A DNA stretch of 64,000 nucleotides. Source: Spirodela intermedia (Eukaryota > Streptophyta > Magnoliopsida > Alismatales > Araceae). Under the pieces are notes generated by a model. That model was not told the origin of the DNA. It ran no database searches and saw only the letters and a list, made by a program, of their open reading frames with translations. The position numbers were made by a program, and so were the translations under genes. Position 1 is the first letter of the stretch; every line of letters starts with the position of its first letter. The stretch is from positions 5,462,259-5,526,258 of the forward strand of contig LR746266.1 of NCBI GenBank assembly GCA_902729315.2. The letters run 5' to 3'. This document shows positions 22,744-34,832 of the stretch, piece by piece.

Positions 22744-24902
22744 TTATGGGGACTCTGGAGCTTTCAGATTGGTTCACCTCTGCTCTTAGCTATTTGACAA
22801 TGGTTGATTATCCATATGCTTCCGACGCTCGCATGCCTCTACCTGGAAATACATTAAAAGAGGTAACATAAAATGAGGAGTCCTCCCTATGTGGTGGTAA
22901 TTTCACCCTGTATTAGTGAAAGATAGATGAGGTTCAGGCCTATTATCAAGGACGTACATTGTTCAGTTACCATTCAATATACATCATCTATAAGCAATTA
23001 TTTTTTTCCCATCGAAAGATGGTCTTCGGCAACTGATTAATAAGTTTAGTTTGTCTTCGCCATCTTACCTCTGTCAATTTAGATGTATTTCTCTGCTTCA
23101 TCGTTGAAAAGTACTCTGTTATTTCAACTTTATTGATCGTAAAGTTTTTAGCTTATTCTTATCTTGTTTCTTTAGTCTAATTTCAGAACGGAATTATACT
23201 TTCCAAACCAAGACCTGATTTTCCCGCAAGATATGCTCAATTTGATTTATCTCTGTGCTTCTGTATGTACATCCATTACATCTTTTGGCAAGCTCTCATT
23301 CCATCTGACTACTTGATATTTCATTGTAAAACCCCTAGGAAATACTCTGATGCACTTGACTGTAGTCCTGTCGTGATTCTCCTATTTATGATGGTATGCA
23401 AGAGTATCGATGGCCATGCTGATGGGAGGGAATCTTGGAGCAAATATATGAGGGAGTGAACATATATTACGATTATTCAGGAGCTGTTGAATGTTTTGAT
23501 CTGGAAGATGATCTTCAGGGCACGAATGGTTGGAATTGCTAGATTTAAGAGCACAATTACCCGCTTTTAGTGGCGAGTGTTGTTCGCTTGAGGAAACATG
23601 CCATGCTTTTTCTGACTTTAAAATCTCCTCATTCATAGGCTTGCACTGAGAAGGTCATGCCAATGTGCAGTAGCCTAGACAGCAGCGCATTTCCACCGTA
23701 TGCTTTTGACTTTTCACTGTGCCAAGGTACAGCAAAGGCTCCGATGGTTACTACTGGGTTTGGTGGGCATGCAATGGCCAATCTTTCTTTAAAGAGTTCT
23801 AGCATTAGTTACGAATAGCCATATATTCTTTTAATGTTTTTAAATGCTTGAATATTCTAGTGACTATTCTGTCGTTGAATATTCTTATGACGTTGGCATT
23901 ATCAATAGATAAATTTCTCGCCCTACCTTATCTGGACTCATACTCGTTTGGTGAGAAATTCGGAGAACGATGGAGATTGGAGTTTGCGGTTAGTAACTTC
24001 CGTATCATTGCATGCAAATTATTTCCTGAAGAGAACCATGCTATGACGAGTACAGAGAGGATCATTTTGGCAACTTTTTCAAAACATTAATGCGCGAACA
24101 GTACTACGTATTGATGAGAGTTTGAAGAAAATTGATTTTCGCATGCTGTATGGTGCCGGGAGAGATCGCCTTGGTTAACTATTGCACTTAGCTAGGTGTC
24201 TAGGGAGTATATCCTGACGAACATTTTGCCAAGATCCATTAGGAGATTGCAAGAAAAGAAAATCAAATAATACTTACAGCGAAAACATTTACATATATTT
24301 CTGGATTCACACTTATCGGAGAAGGTGATTTGTACATTAAGAAGCTCCAAGTTTTTCAACGCCTTCAAATTTTTCTCACGTAATGCCATTTTTATGTTCC
24401 AACCTGGTTTCTTCGTCATATTCTTCCTGCACCTATCTTACTTTAATTTCCGATTGCCGCCGTTTCTCTCTTCAAACTCTTCGATCCATTGCTTCTATCA
24501 TGAAGGATATCGTCACTGAGCTGAAAGAATTCGAGAGCAACATCATATTCTCGAACGGGGCGTTGTATTCCTGGAGCGGAGACAGGTATGGTTTTCCCCG
24601 CCAAATCTTATCAGAGGCTACTTACTCGCTGCTCTTATTCCCCGATCTGCGCTGAAGTCTGACGGAAGGCGATGCAGCGCTTTCGTCGCAGCGTCCGGCA
24701 GAATATTTCCAGCAGCATCGTAGCGCTCGTTGCTGAACTGGGTATGCATTTCTGCGGGGAAAAGGTTTTTCTTTCAGGGTATTTAATGGGGCAATCAATC
24801 TCCCGCTAGGGGTTCCGTTTTCCCTTGCAGGAGCTCACAACATTGACTTCCGCCCGTCAACTTGGGAGGATCCTGACTGGCTCACATCGCACAGAGCGTG
24901 GC
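22744..24902 (+). pseudogene. S28 carboxypeptidase pseudogene, exons 5-10 only
   Basis: Colinear with exons and introns 5-10 of the intact S28 gene, at about 22,744-22,862, 23,394-23,541, 23,639-23,771, 24,506-24,585, 24,692-24,741 and 24,831-24,902. Exons 1-4, with the signal peptide and nucleophile Ser, are absent. Further damage: the exon-6 acceptor AG has become TG; a frameshift follows ADGR; the exon-6 donor is lost and replaced by an in-frame TAG; exon 7 has an internal deletion and its donor is GC; the catalytic Asp position is Tyr (NGALYSWSGD); the last exon breaks off after about 70 bases and joins sequence homologous to the Cys-rich gene's promoter. Introns are as similar as exons, so this is a DNA-level duplicate, not a retrocopy. 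Confidence 0.93.
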
Positions 24903-24975
24903 GATCTTGGGTCTCTCCGCAGATGGAACTTCCACGCTCCGGGTGTCGTGTCACTGGCATCGGTCAGCGCGTGGG

Positions 24976-25425
24976 TGTTTGATGGGTCCCGGGAGCTGGC
25001 GTAGCGAGAGAGAGAGAGAGAGAGAGCAATGGATGTATTACTCAGCTCAGATAAGGGAATAAGACACGAGCGAAGGAGGGAGAGATAGAGAGAGCTCAGA
25101 GAGAACATAGAGGAGGAAAGATGGAAGGGACTCCGGGAGGACCTTCCGAGGGAGCCGATTCGAGAGGGCTAATCTCTACTTAACTCTCCGGATCCACCCA
25201 TGGTGTACGGGGGAGTCTTCTTATAGTTGGAATGGCCTTCATCATGCGCTCCGTCACCTCTGCCCGACCGCTTCTGCGCTCCGTCTTCTTAACGAGCCGT
25301 TGTCAGTTGGCAGGCCTGTGGTCTCCCGTCGACCTTTAGGATCTTTTCCACATGCTAGCTGGGATCTCTTCCCACGTGGGTGGAGGGTCGGGGCAAGCGC
25401 TTCAACAGTTTTACAGCTCGTTTTA
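24976..25425. mobile_element. Insertion of about 450 bp within the copy-2 promoter region
   Basis: Copy 1 (15,180-15,220) runs directly from GGTCAGCGCGTGGG to TAGACGACGACTT-like sequence. In copy 2 these flanks are separated by about 450 bp beginning TGTTTGATGGGTCCC and containing a GA tract (25,004-25,026). Length and TG start would suit a small LTR or other insertion, but I found no clear target duplication, so the type is open. Confidence 0.5.
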
Positions 25426-25682
25426 CTAGGAAGTAGACGACGACTTTTTACCTTAAACGGAATGCGTCATGGTTTACTCCTTGGAAGGCGGCCCCGCCTC
25501 AAATGCCCTCCTCACTCTCCCACGGGATTCCTATATTGTATGAAGAAGTCCTTGAAATCCTTGTGAATACTGCGGATCGCCAGAACTGGGTCGGCTGCTT
25601 TGTAACTCCCGGGCCAGTGGTCAGCCGAGCAGCGTTTGCTCGGAGGGAGGCCCGCCGCAGGAAGAGAAGGCAGGTGTAGTAA

Positions 25683-25880
25683 GCCATGAAGTGTGGCACG
25701 TGCGGAAGAGCACGTGGCGGGGTGCTGTCGCCCCGCGGCTTCGGTGTACTCACAGATCTCGCATGGGCAGCATTTCCTCTACCGTTGTTGATCCGGGGTG
25801 AAGCTCCCCAGAGAGACCGAGTCCGCTGCCTCTACCAGCGGCTCTGCGCCGGCCGTCGAAGGGGCAGCATACCTGCAGGC
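25683..25880 (+). pseudogene. Pseudogene of the small cysteine-rich protein
   Basis: Second copy of the gene at 15,442, in the same position relative to S28. The start ATG reads GTG, and the next codons (Cys, Tyr) have become TAG and TAA. Small deletions after the first CxxC also shift the frame. Similarity continues through the Ala/Ser-rich tail and into the 3' region (single 45-bp unit), then into the CT tract at 26,259. Confidence 0.9.
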
Positions 25881-26707
25881 GACCTTGTGTCTCATCTCTT
25901 GAGATATTTCATCGTTTGCCGGCAGATTCTTCGTGGCCTTTCCTTGCCCATCTTCGTCACCATCATTGATCATCAAATTCTTCTTCTACTCCGTATTTAG
26001 GTTTATTTCTCATGTTAACTGGGGATCGGCGGATCTGTTGTTTGATGTAATCAAGTAACCGAATCGTTCACTCCTCTAGTGATCGGGCGCAGGCGCTTGT
26101 ACACTCCCCATTTGTTCGATGAAATGCCTCAGAGTAAATATACGCATCTCTGTGATCGCTCCGTATAATGGGAGGTGAGAATCAAGAACGAATAACGTCA
26201 TTGGAATTTCTTCCGGATCTTATCTTTGATTTGTGAACGTGAGTAATACGCAGGTATTCTCTCTCTCTCTCTCTGGCTCTCTATCTTCGTGCTTCCTGGG
26301 GGGTCTGAGCAGCGAAATGCAGGAACGCTCTCCCTCTATAATTAATTGGGCATTCATTGATTGCCCATTTAACTGGAACGTTGAGTTGTCTTTTGTTCAC
26401 TCGTACAGGAATTACAAGGTCTGAGAAATAATACTTCGAAATTTTTCCAAATACTAGATATATGGCTCACCCAGAAATCAATCCCGTGGCCCTGTTGATC
26501 CAGTAATATTTTCATATTTCGAAAGGCAAAGGAAGTAAAATCGTGAAGTTGAGAAAGTCTTTTTCATCCCTGTTGATTGCAGTCAAATGAAGAAGAGGGC
26601 GGGGTAGGCCATCCCGGGGAGAGCTGTGCTTGCTCCAGTCCCCTCTATCTACAGCGACAGAGAAACCTGAGTCTAGCCGGAGGAAAGAGACGGGGAGAAG
26701 GCCTTGC

Positions 26708-27199
26708 TCAGTAAGGCCGCTTGCCCCCGACGTTGCCGGGAGGATCGTAGTTGCAGGTGACGAAGAAGGACCCGTTTCCGCATCGGACACGGGCACAGCC
26801 GACGCGCACAGAGTTGCGCCACACCATCTGCGTATAGTGGAGGCAGTCCACGCCGCCGGTACAGTCGTTGGCGGCGTAGTCGTAGTACGGCTTCTCGTTG
26901 TACCACCACCTCACAGCGTCGGTTCCCGACGAGGCCCCGTTCCCGTATCCTTCGTAGATGTTTTCACCGTGGGGTCCCCTCGAGTGGATCAGCTCGCAGT
27001 CGGCGGACCGCACCAGGGCGTAGCCGAAGGCGTAGGCCGCCAGGAAATCGTCCCACTGCAAGGGCTGCACCCCCACCTCCGCCCGCGCGGCATTGTGGGC
27101 GTCGAGGTAGTCTACCGGGTAGTTTTGGGCACGGCAGAGCAGCACCGTGGATAGCCCGATGAGTATCGCCCAAGCTGCACCGTTTCTCCCGTGCCCCAT
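26708..27199 (-). CDS. Pathogenesis-related protein 1 (PR-1), CAP domain, intact copy 2
   Basis: Intronless gene for a 163-residue secreted CAP-superfamily protein, the normal PR-1 length. A signal peptide (AAWAILIGLSTVLLCRAQ) precedes NYPVDYLDAHNAARAEVG. CAP motifs: DAHNAAR with the metal-site His, DCELIHSRGPHGENIY, CLHYTQMVWRNSVRVGCAR, and CNYDPPGNVGGKRPY at the end. Six CAP-domain cysteines are present, enough for the three conserved disulfides. The last 11 residues fit the CAPE consensus PxGNxxxxxPY, from which PR-1-derived immune peptides are released in other plants. I chose the start at 27199 because upstream in-frame codons lie beyond the TATA box and lack signal character. PR-1 proteins bind sterols and act in the apoplast in defence. 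This is the only undamaged PR-1 in the window, and its neighbours are pseudogenes of S28 and the Cys-rich protein. Confidence 0.95.
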   Translation of the reverse strand: MGHGRNGAAWAILIGLSTVLLCRAQNYPVDYLDAHNAARAEVGVQPLQWDDFLAAYAFGYALVRSADCELIHSRGPHGENIYEGYGNGASSGTDAVRWWYNEKPYYDYAANDCTGGVDCLHYTQMVWRNSVRVGCARVRCGNGSFFVTCNYDPPGNVGGKRPY

Positions 27200-27277
27200 C
27201 TCTCTCTCTCTGCCTCCCTCCGGCTGTTCTCTGGGAAATCTTCCTTTCTCCAAGTCTAGTGGGGATTTCGGTAGCCG

Positions 27278-27288
27278 TTTTATAGACG
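27278..27288 (-). promoter_or_regulatory. TATA box of PR-1 copy 2
   Basis: TCTATAAAACG on the minus strand, about 80 bases upstream of the ATG at 27199. This supports the chosen start and argues against the longer frame. Confidence 0.65.
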
Positions 27289-27484
27289 ATGAGGCCAAAA
27301 GAAACAAACAGTAGGTACCCAATGTGGTCGCCTGCCGAAAGTGGATGCTCTGCCTTCCTCCAAGTTGGACGTTGCCGCAGTGATTTCTCTTCAGAGCGAC
27401 GAGGTGGTCGCTTCAGATAGTTGATGACAGGCGACCAGCTGCTTATGCTGCACTGTTCTGCATGTCAGCCTCCCGTTAATCGGG

Positions 27485-29870
27485 GTCTAGATGGCCTCCA
27501 TTTAAACGAAAGGATCAGTACTCACAATAAAAGTTAAAGCTGTCTGGGGGGAACTCACTGTGGCGTCAATGGCCCGGTCTCGTCTGACTCGGACCTCAAC
27601 TCAGGCTTGAACAGAGACTCGTCTTGCTCGGCCCAATGGATGTATCGTTATAGTGTCTGTCCATTGCGAGGGCCGGAGGCTGTCTCGAGTGTCCATGAAT
27701 TGGGCTTCTCATATAAACTAACTGGCGAGAATTGGTGGCCACATTCTGTCAGAAGTTCAACACCCATGTTTATTGCTCCATTAGTGAAGGGGTCCCCATC
27801 CTTTTTCGAGGCGCATTTTAATGCACATCTAACTCGCCGCTCATCTTTCTGCAACACCTCAGTGCATGTTTGGGGTTGATATGAAGAGATTGGGACGTTG
27901 AGTCTCAAGAACATCTCGACCACTAAATGCTCATAAATGAACGGGCCCATTTCCTGTGGGTACCCAACCTGATCCGAGGCTGGATGGAGCCATGTTGGGT
28001 CCAGTCTCCGTAATCCTTCTGCTGGTTCACGTCTGCCCGTCAGCCTTGGGTAGTTAGATTCTACCTCTCTTCTTTTAAGACTGCACCGACGATAACGCTG
28101 TAGCATGTGAAAGAACTACATGTGCCATCTCTTTGCCCGCCAGTATCGTTCATTGATGGTTCTCTTTCAGATGTTGCCAGAAATTATGGTTTCTCACGCT
28201 CCCACACATTAACATAAAGTGTGCTCATGCTGACTAAACTTAGTCTCTTAATGGAGGGGTAAACAAAATGAGAAGACAATTATAAGTGCCATATAATACC
28301 TTTTTATTTATTTTTATGATGATTTAATCATTTTCATTCCTGCCTAAAATCCTCGTCCTCCAATTAATTTATCTATATTTGGGTAGATTAAGAACCTTCA
28401 ATATGTGATCATCTCAAGGACCACATTATTTTTCATATATTAGTAAATTAAGCATAACTAAAACACATACAGACATTCTTTTCGAATCAGTATATTGTCT
28501 CTCTCTAAGTGTAAGTGATGTAGAAGTATGGTTACACTGTTGTAGCCCAACGTCTTATTCAATGATGCCTCACCATGTGATTGGGGAATACAGTTTAATG
28601 TGAGTTGCTCCCAGGTGACCACCCTGCAATTATTTCTTCAATTGATGATTATCAGGTATAATGTACTATTTATTAAAGATAAAAATTAAAGATTTTTCAC
28701 CTGTTGGACGTCGTGGTGGAATTGGACAAAAGAAAATTGGAATATATTAATTGATTGGACAAAAGATAAGCAGGTTGTGTCCCAAGTAAGTTTTCTGTGG
28801 CTCTCTGATAGTTAAGTTAAATTTACGGGGGGTTAGTTGTTCAATCTGATCTACACAATGCCAACAGTGACTTATTGATTGTTACTAAAACATTAAATGT
28901 ACCAACTAGTGTAGCATAAGATTCTCATAGAATGATTGTTGGAGATGTTGACGGTACCCAGCAGGAGTGGGACGAAAAAGGTATATAATCGATCCTCCAT
29001 ATGTCATGATATTTTTTTTTCTAATGAAAATCTTGATAAATTATTATAATATGGTGTTGAGCAAGACATTAATATTTTCTAACATCGATGAAGCCAACGG
29101 TAATATCTGTTTCAATTTAAAATATTAAATTGAGACACCATTCAATGACACATTTGAACACGCTAACCAACATACTCCATGAACAAAATAAGAATAGAGG
29201 AAGAAGCCTCTCTATCAACATTTTCATCCTCCTCTCCTATTTCTTACGTCCTTCTTCCTTTTCTCTAAAGGAAGGTAAGTTGGAAAAGAGAGAAGAGAGG
29301 AGGAGCTAACCGTAAAGCCGATTTTCTCTCCCCCTCCCTCTCGCCTCTCTCTCTCTCTCTCTCTCTCTGGTTTTAAATTTGGGGCACTATCAATACGTTC
29401 AATTTATAGAGCTCCCATAAATCTGTAGAGCCACTGAAAACTGCTTTCTATATCTAAAGCAGAAATTTATAAATATTTTTAGATTAACTTTTTGCATTTA
29501 AATTGGACGACATAAAAAGTGGAAATTGCTCATCTACATGCTCCCATCCCTGATGGAACATCACATCACTGACTACATGTTTCGATCAGACAAAATTCTT
29601 CAACTTGCTGGTAGCAAGTATTACTCACATTTCATTTGAATTTCATCTTTCTAAAAATATACTATGTTTCCACATACTGTTACAAGTGAAAAGAGTTATG
29701 GTTCGCGTGGATTCTGTCCTTTGTCCCATTAGCTATACCGCCCAAGAGCTCAGATAGCTTCCAGAAATCAAACAATTTCTTTTAAAACTTTGTTGATAAG
29801 CCATGAAAGTGATGCCTCATTAGGTCAAGAAAAGTGAATGAGTACATCCCCAACAGCGGTGGCTACACTC
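27485..29870 (+). repeat. Large intergenic repeat block C, copy 1
   Basis: Similar, with gaps, to 32,760-34,600 in the same orientation. Shared landmarks in order: GGCRTCAATGRCCYRGT (27,562 / 32,859), TTGGCTTCTCATA (27,706 / 33,039), CTTATTCAATGATGCCT (28,553 / 33,871), GGTTTTAAATTT-GGGCAC (29,369 / 34,160), TTGATAAGCCATGA (29,791 / 34,541). No coding sequence is recognised. CT-rich runs at 29,337-29,368 are in this copy only. Confidence 0.8.
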
Positions 29871-29899
29871 CTTTCTTATTGGGCCAATTCTCAACCCAA

Positions 29900-30110
29900 A
29901 ATTACTAAGATATTTGGTTATATCTTAAAACAAGTAAAGCAGAAAAGCTCAAGGGTGGGGAGAAGAAAATGGAGAGTTGTGTAGATCTCGATGATAGACA
30001 CATCATATATAATATTTCAGAAATGTAACTAAGTAGGAATGATAGATATTGTAACCAGTCGGCTCTCTCAAATTCCTCGATACAGCAAATGGGCAAAGAG
30101 AGGGAAAAAG
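29900..30110 (-). repeat. Inverted tail of block C
   Basis: The reverse complement of about 29,920-30,100 matches 34,555-34,700 (for example CTATCATCGAGATCTA followed by CAACTC and TTTTCTTCTCCC), although the preceding 2.4 kb matches in direct orientation. This marks a local inversion breakpoint near 29,870-29,900. Confidence 0.75.
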
Positions 30111-30119
30111 GGAAGAATA

Positions 30120-31170
30120 ATCAATGTGCACGTCTGACTGCGTTTAAGGCTGGGATTAACACTGAAAATATCATCTCTACAGTAAGAAAACAAATTCAAA
30201 TTCAAATAAAAACAAGTTGGTCCCTATCTGTTACCCAAGAACAATAAATATAAATGTTGGAGACAAAAATTGAGCTAACAATTGACAAAAACGGTAAATC
30301 GAAGTGTAAACAACCTAATCCCGCCGCATGCTTGTCATTCAGCCTATGAGTTCCCTTTATCTGCTGCTTCGCTATTTCCATTTGTCACCCAGAATAGAGG
30401 GAAGCTTGAATGCTAGGGAAGAAGGCTCCACCACCGTGCTCCAGCTCACCGTGGACACCACCTTGCTGACTTCTACCTGCCCCCTGGAAGAGAGCTCGTA
30501 TGTCGCCTCTGTCGATCACACAAAGGTAGGCTTGCCATCGCCGTGCTCCCCTCATCGTCCCTCCGTCTGTACTCGCTTCCGCCTGTCACCGAGAATAAGA
30601 GTTTCTTAAGTTCCCAACTGCCATCTCCCCCGCTTTCGCGCCGTAGCCCTCGGGGTCTGCTCCCTCTCTCCTCGCTCTTAACCTCCCCCCTGGTGATAAT
30701 AGGTTGGGTATTGGGTTTGATATTGGGCCTAATATAATCAACTCACTATCAAGCCCAATATTCATATAAAGATTCCAATAAATCTACAAAAGTTCCAATT
30801 TTCCCCGTATTTTTTCTGCACTTCTCCCTGGGCCTTAAAATATTTATCTTCTTATCACGTTTTAACCTTGCCGGCACGCAATTACAGCGGAGAGCCGCCT
30901 GGTCAACGGACGCCCTACACGTCCTGTGAACCCGCCCCTCTTCGTCACTCCGCAGAGGGAACTGCCACCCTCCGGTCGCGTGTCGCTGGCATCGACCTAC
31001 GCGTGAGTTTACGTCTTGGAGAGCGACGCCGCCTTAAATACTGTCCTCTCTCTCCCAAGGGTTTATGAGTCGAAATTGCTGAATTTTCTCTGTTTCGAAA
31101 TTGGGCACGCATCAGAACAACGGAGAAAAACTTGAGGAAGTTACCAAGTTCGCTCCATGAAGGAGAGGCC
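30120..31170. other. Intergenic DNA with a relic of the Cys-rich gene promoter
   Basis: No gene is seen. About 30,950-31,070 is similar to the region upstream of the cysteine-rich protein gene (15,135-15,310). Shared order: GCAGA-GGAAC, CCACSCTCCGG, GTCKCGCTGGCA, CGCGTG, then TTTACGTCTTGGA, GCGCCGCCTTAAATAC and TCTCCCA. It is the trace of a third unit whose gene is lost. Confidence 0.6.
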
Positions 31171-32340
31171 GTGAGTGTCAACCAACAGTGCTTCGGGAAG
31201 GGGAGGCCGTGAGAGCCACTATCCATCCGCCGCTGCCTTCCCCCGCAGTCACCCATCGCCAATCAACTGTCCGCCGATTTCCGCCGGCACCCATTTCCAA
31301 ACCGCTACCCTTTTCGACATTACTCGCCTTCCCCCCTTCGACGTACTTCGCCAGCCAGCCCTCCATCGCTGCTGCCGCCTTTTCCGCCGCCCATCATCTT
31401 CCGCTGCTGAATCCCACCTCCGTCCTTTCTTCGTTCGTTGCCAACATTTGCTACCCACCCTACCTTTCATATTCCTTCACCATCGTCGCTATCGCCACCA
31501 GCATCTGCCGACAGCACCGCCGCACGTCAACGCCATCAGCAGCGGCCTCCATTCCTTCCACCGCCCGCCTGCCCTGCCGTTCTGCCCATCCGTTTTATGA
31601 CCCCTCATTCCATCTCACCGACTAGGTTTAAATCCCAATCTGTTTGGATTCTGGACCCGAATGATTCGACTGGCCCACTTCTACCTGGCCCAAAACCGGT
31701 TCTGCCACCTTGTCCGAGCCAGCCACCCTTCCGGTCCGAACCAACTCCATACCGCCGGGTAAGCACCAGACTGCTTCGCTGGTTTGAGCCATTCTGGACC
31801 ACCTGGACCCCTCCGGCCCCTCTAACCTGGTTTGAGCCAGTCCACCAAGTCAACCAGGTCGATCGGTCAACAGTCAATCATTTTCTCAACGGCCAACCAT
31901 GGTCAACTGTCACGACTCACCATCACCACCTATCATCCAACTGTCATCCATCCATCATCATCCGCCCTCCACCCTCCACCCTCTGCCCTTCGTTACTCGT
32001 TAGTTGTGTCGTCTTCAGCCCACTGCCGTCTGCCATTCTTATCATCCCCATCGTCTGCCACCTCTGTCCACTGCCATCACTCCCACTCCTTGTCCAATGT
32101 CGCCCAACCTTTGCCATCCACTGCTATCCATGCCTCCGCATTTTGGATCGCCTGTTCCACCTCGAACCGTCTTACTGGTTTGAACCATTCAAGTCCGCCT
32201 AGTTCGTACCGCACTACCTTGCTAGTCCAAGTCATTTCGGATCGCTTGGTCAGTGCTAGCTCATGCCACCCAGTTCAAACCTATCTCTGCCTGATCAACA
32301 GTCAATGACATAGTCAATAGTCAATGACTCCAATCAACAC
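31170..32340. other. C-rich region with long but unsupported open frames
   Basis: Plus-strand frames of 145, 254 and 158 codons overlap here because the strand is rich in C and poor in A-containing stops (TCC, CCA and CAT words). Residue make-up is Pro/Ser/His-rich, without domains. Words such as GGTCAAC and AGTCAAT recur around 31,850-32,330. It may be a fragment of a repeat element; I assign no product. Confidence 0.35.
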
Positions 32341-32759
32341 TTGGGCAACTATTTGCAAGTTTGGTTTCATCTTGAATGTGTGTTACTCCACCACTGAGTT
32401 TTCCATTTTGATGGCAAGGTTATTTCTAAATCCTTTTTCTTTCCAGATTTGAATATTATATTTATGCAGTATATTATCTTGCGAGATTGTTGTTTTGTAA
32501 TTTGTAGATATGTCTACCCATTTCCATAGTTGGTGGTTACTCTAGAGTGAGGATCCACTGGATTGCACCTAATCCTTTTATTGATTATGAAGCACTCTAG
32601 TCTCTAGTGATTTCTTTATCATGTTGATCCAATTCATTTCCAATCTTGTAGAAACACTTGATCATACTATATTGAATTCTTCTTAAACCCTTAGATCTGA
32701 TGGCAGAATCATTATAAGATGGATGTCTAGGTTTAGTAAAAAAATTTCTCTACTTATAC

Positions 32760-34600
32760 AGGTTGGCCTCAAATTAAACGAAGTCTAGATGACGTATATT
32801 TAAATGATACAAGTATTCACAGTAAGGTTTAAAGTTTGTTTGGAGGGACCTCATTATGGCATCAATGACCTAGTTTCATCTAACTTGTCCCTCGATCCAG
32901 ACTTTAAAAAGGCCTTGTCTAGCTCCGCCGAAAGAATGTATTGTCATCAGTCACATAAGTCGCCAAACTGCAACCTAAGTGACTGATAAGAATTATTAGG
33001 TAATGAATTCGTCTTTTAAAGTCTGGGTGATCATGAATTTGGCTTCTCATAAGAATTAATAGGTAAGAACTGGTTGCCACAATTTGTCAAAAGTGCAACG
33101 ATGCCCGCACTTGTTACTTGATTAGAGAAGGGCCGCCTGTCCTTTTTACAAGGCATACTTTATTGCTCATCTAACTCATGGCCCATCTTGATGGCAAGGA
33201 GATATTTTGGACGTTGGGTCTCAAGAACATAACACACACTGATTGCTCGTGAATGAATCAGTCCATATCTTGTTGGGACAACCTCATCTATGAATGAATT
33301 GGAATCCAAGACTGGACTGGGTCATGTTGCGCCCAGTCTCTAAAATACTTCCGCTAGTTTCTGTTTCACGCTGAGTCTTGGTTAATTAGATCTTACCTCT
33401 ACGCTTCTAAGACTGTATCGACGATAGCATCGTAGTGTGTGAATTGTGTACCATCTCTTAACCCGCCAGTATCCTTTGTTGATGTTTCTCTTGAAATGTT
33501 GTAAACGATTATGGTTTTTCACTTGCCTGCTCATTAGCAGAAAGTGTGATCATGTAGAGTAATCTTTTTGTCTGAATTTAAGTGTAAAGCATCACAAAAA
33601 AACAATTATTAGTGCCATGAAATACTAAACAAATTGATGCTTTAATATTTGTTTTTCTTTCTCTCAATAGTCACCATCAAATTTTCATCCAAACATTGGT
33701 AGATTCAGCACCTTAAATCTGTGCGCATCTCGAATACAACATTTATTCTTATGTTACTAACTTAAGTTTTGCTAAATTACATACAAACATTTTTTCCAAT
33801 TAATATGTTGTTTATCGCTCTGTAACTGTAAATGATGCAAAAATATTGTTGCAATGTTGTAACCCGTAGTCTTATTCAATGATGCCTAACAACGTGAGTG
33901 GAAAATATGGTTTAATCTGAGCTACTCTGATATGAACCATGATTATTTTATCATTTAGGTTGGCATTTAATGTTCATGTGGCTTTAAATTTGGGTCGCTG
34001 TCAACGCGCTCAGTTTGGAGATCATCAACATGTCTACAGTGCCACTAAAAACTGATTTCTACCACATACCAGAGACCAACATCACGTGGGCTATCCCTCG
34101 TTTACACGGCACATATCTTATCGTCGGCACTTTGTCTCTGTTGGCATTTAATGTTTATGTGGTTTTAAATTTCGGGCACAATCAGCACACTCATTTTGTT
34201 GAGCCCCCACACGAGGTTTATAAATGCTTTTAGATTTAAGTATCTGCATTTAAAATGCATAACATAAAACGTGGGAACTGATTGTCCACATGCTCCCATC
34301 CTGATGCAACAAGGTACAAGTAACTACATGTTTCCTTGGTGTAAAATTAATCGACATTCTGTTAGCAAGCACTTATCCTATTTCATTAGAGTTTCGTCTT
34401 TCTAAAAATCTGTGATATTTCCACATATCGTTACTAGTGAAAGAGTGAAGCCCACTTGGATTCTCTCTCGTTCCCCATTAGCTCTACATCCCCAGAATTA
34501 AGATGGCTTCAGGAAACGAAACAACTTTTTTTGAAATATTCTTGATAAGCCATGACAGTGATGCCCCATTGGAAGAATTTTGAACGAGTATATTCTTCCT
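32760..34600 (+). repeat. Large intergenic repeat block C, copy 2
   Basis: Counterpart of 27,485-29,870, leading directly into PR-1 pseudogene copy 3. A short internal duplication is seen: the GGCTTTAAATTT / GGTTTTAAATTT plus TCAGCRC motif occurs twice (about 33,980 and 34,160). Confidence 0.8.
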
Positions 34601-34832
34601 CTTTAGTTGTGTATTTTAATATATTATATAATCCTCTGTTTATCATCGAGATCTATTCAACTCCCCGTTTTCTTCTCCCATCCGAGGTTTTCTGTCTTAC
34701 CCGGTCGTCTCATTTTTACGCGCGGTTTGGAGAGCGTGGTTGGTGGCTCTGTGCCGGAGGGTTCCATAAGTAACGCATGGAGGGTTCCATAAGTAACGCA
34801 TTGAGGGTTGCCGAGGGATTGTAGGAAGGAAA

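Noticed and set aside
31438-32202. 254-codon open frame on the plus strand
   Set aside because: C-rich, stop-poor DNA is open in several overlapping frames with Pro/Ser/His composition, no domains, and no promoter or splice logic.
34015-34233. 72-codon frame with a hydrophobic segment
   Set aside because: Lies in intergenic repeat block C; the homologous part of the other copy (29.37-29.5 kb) does not keep the frame.
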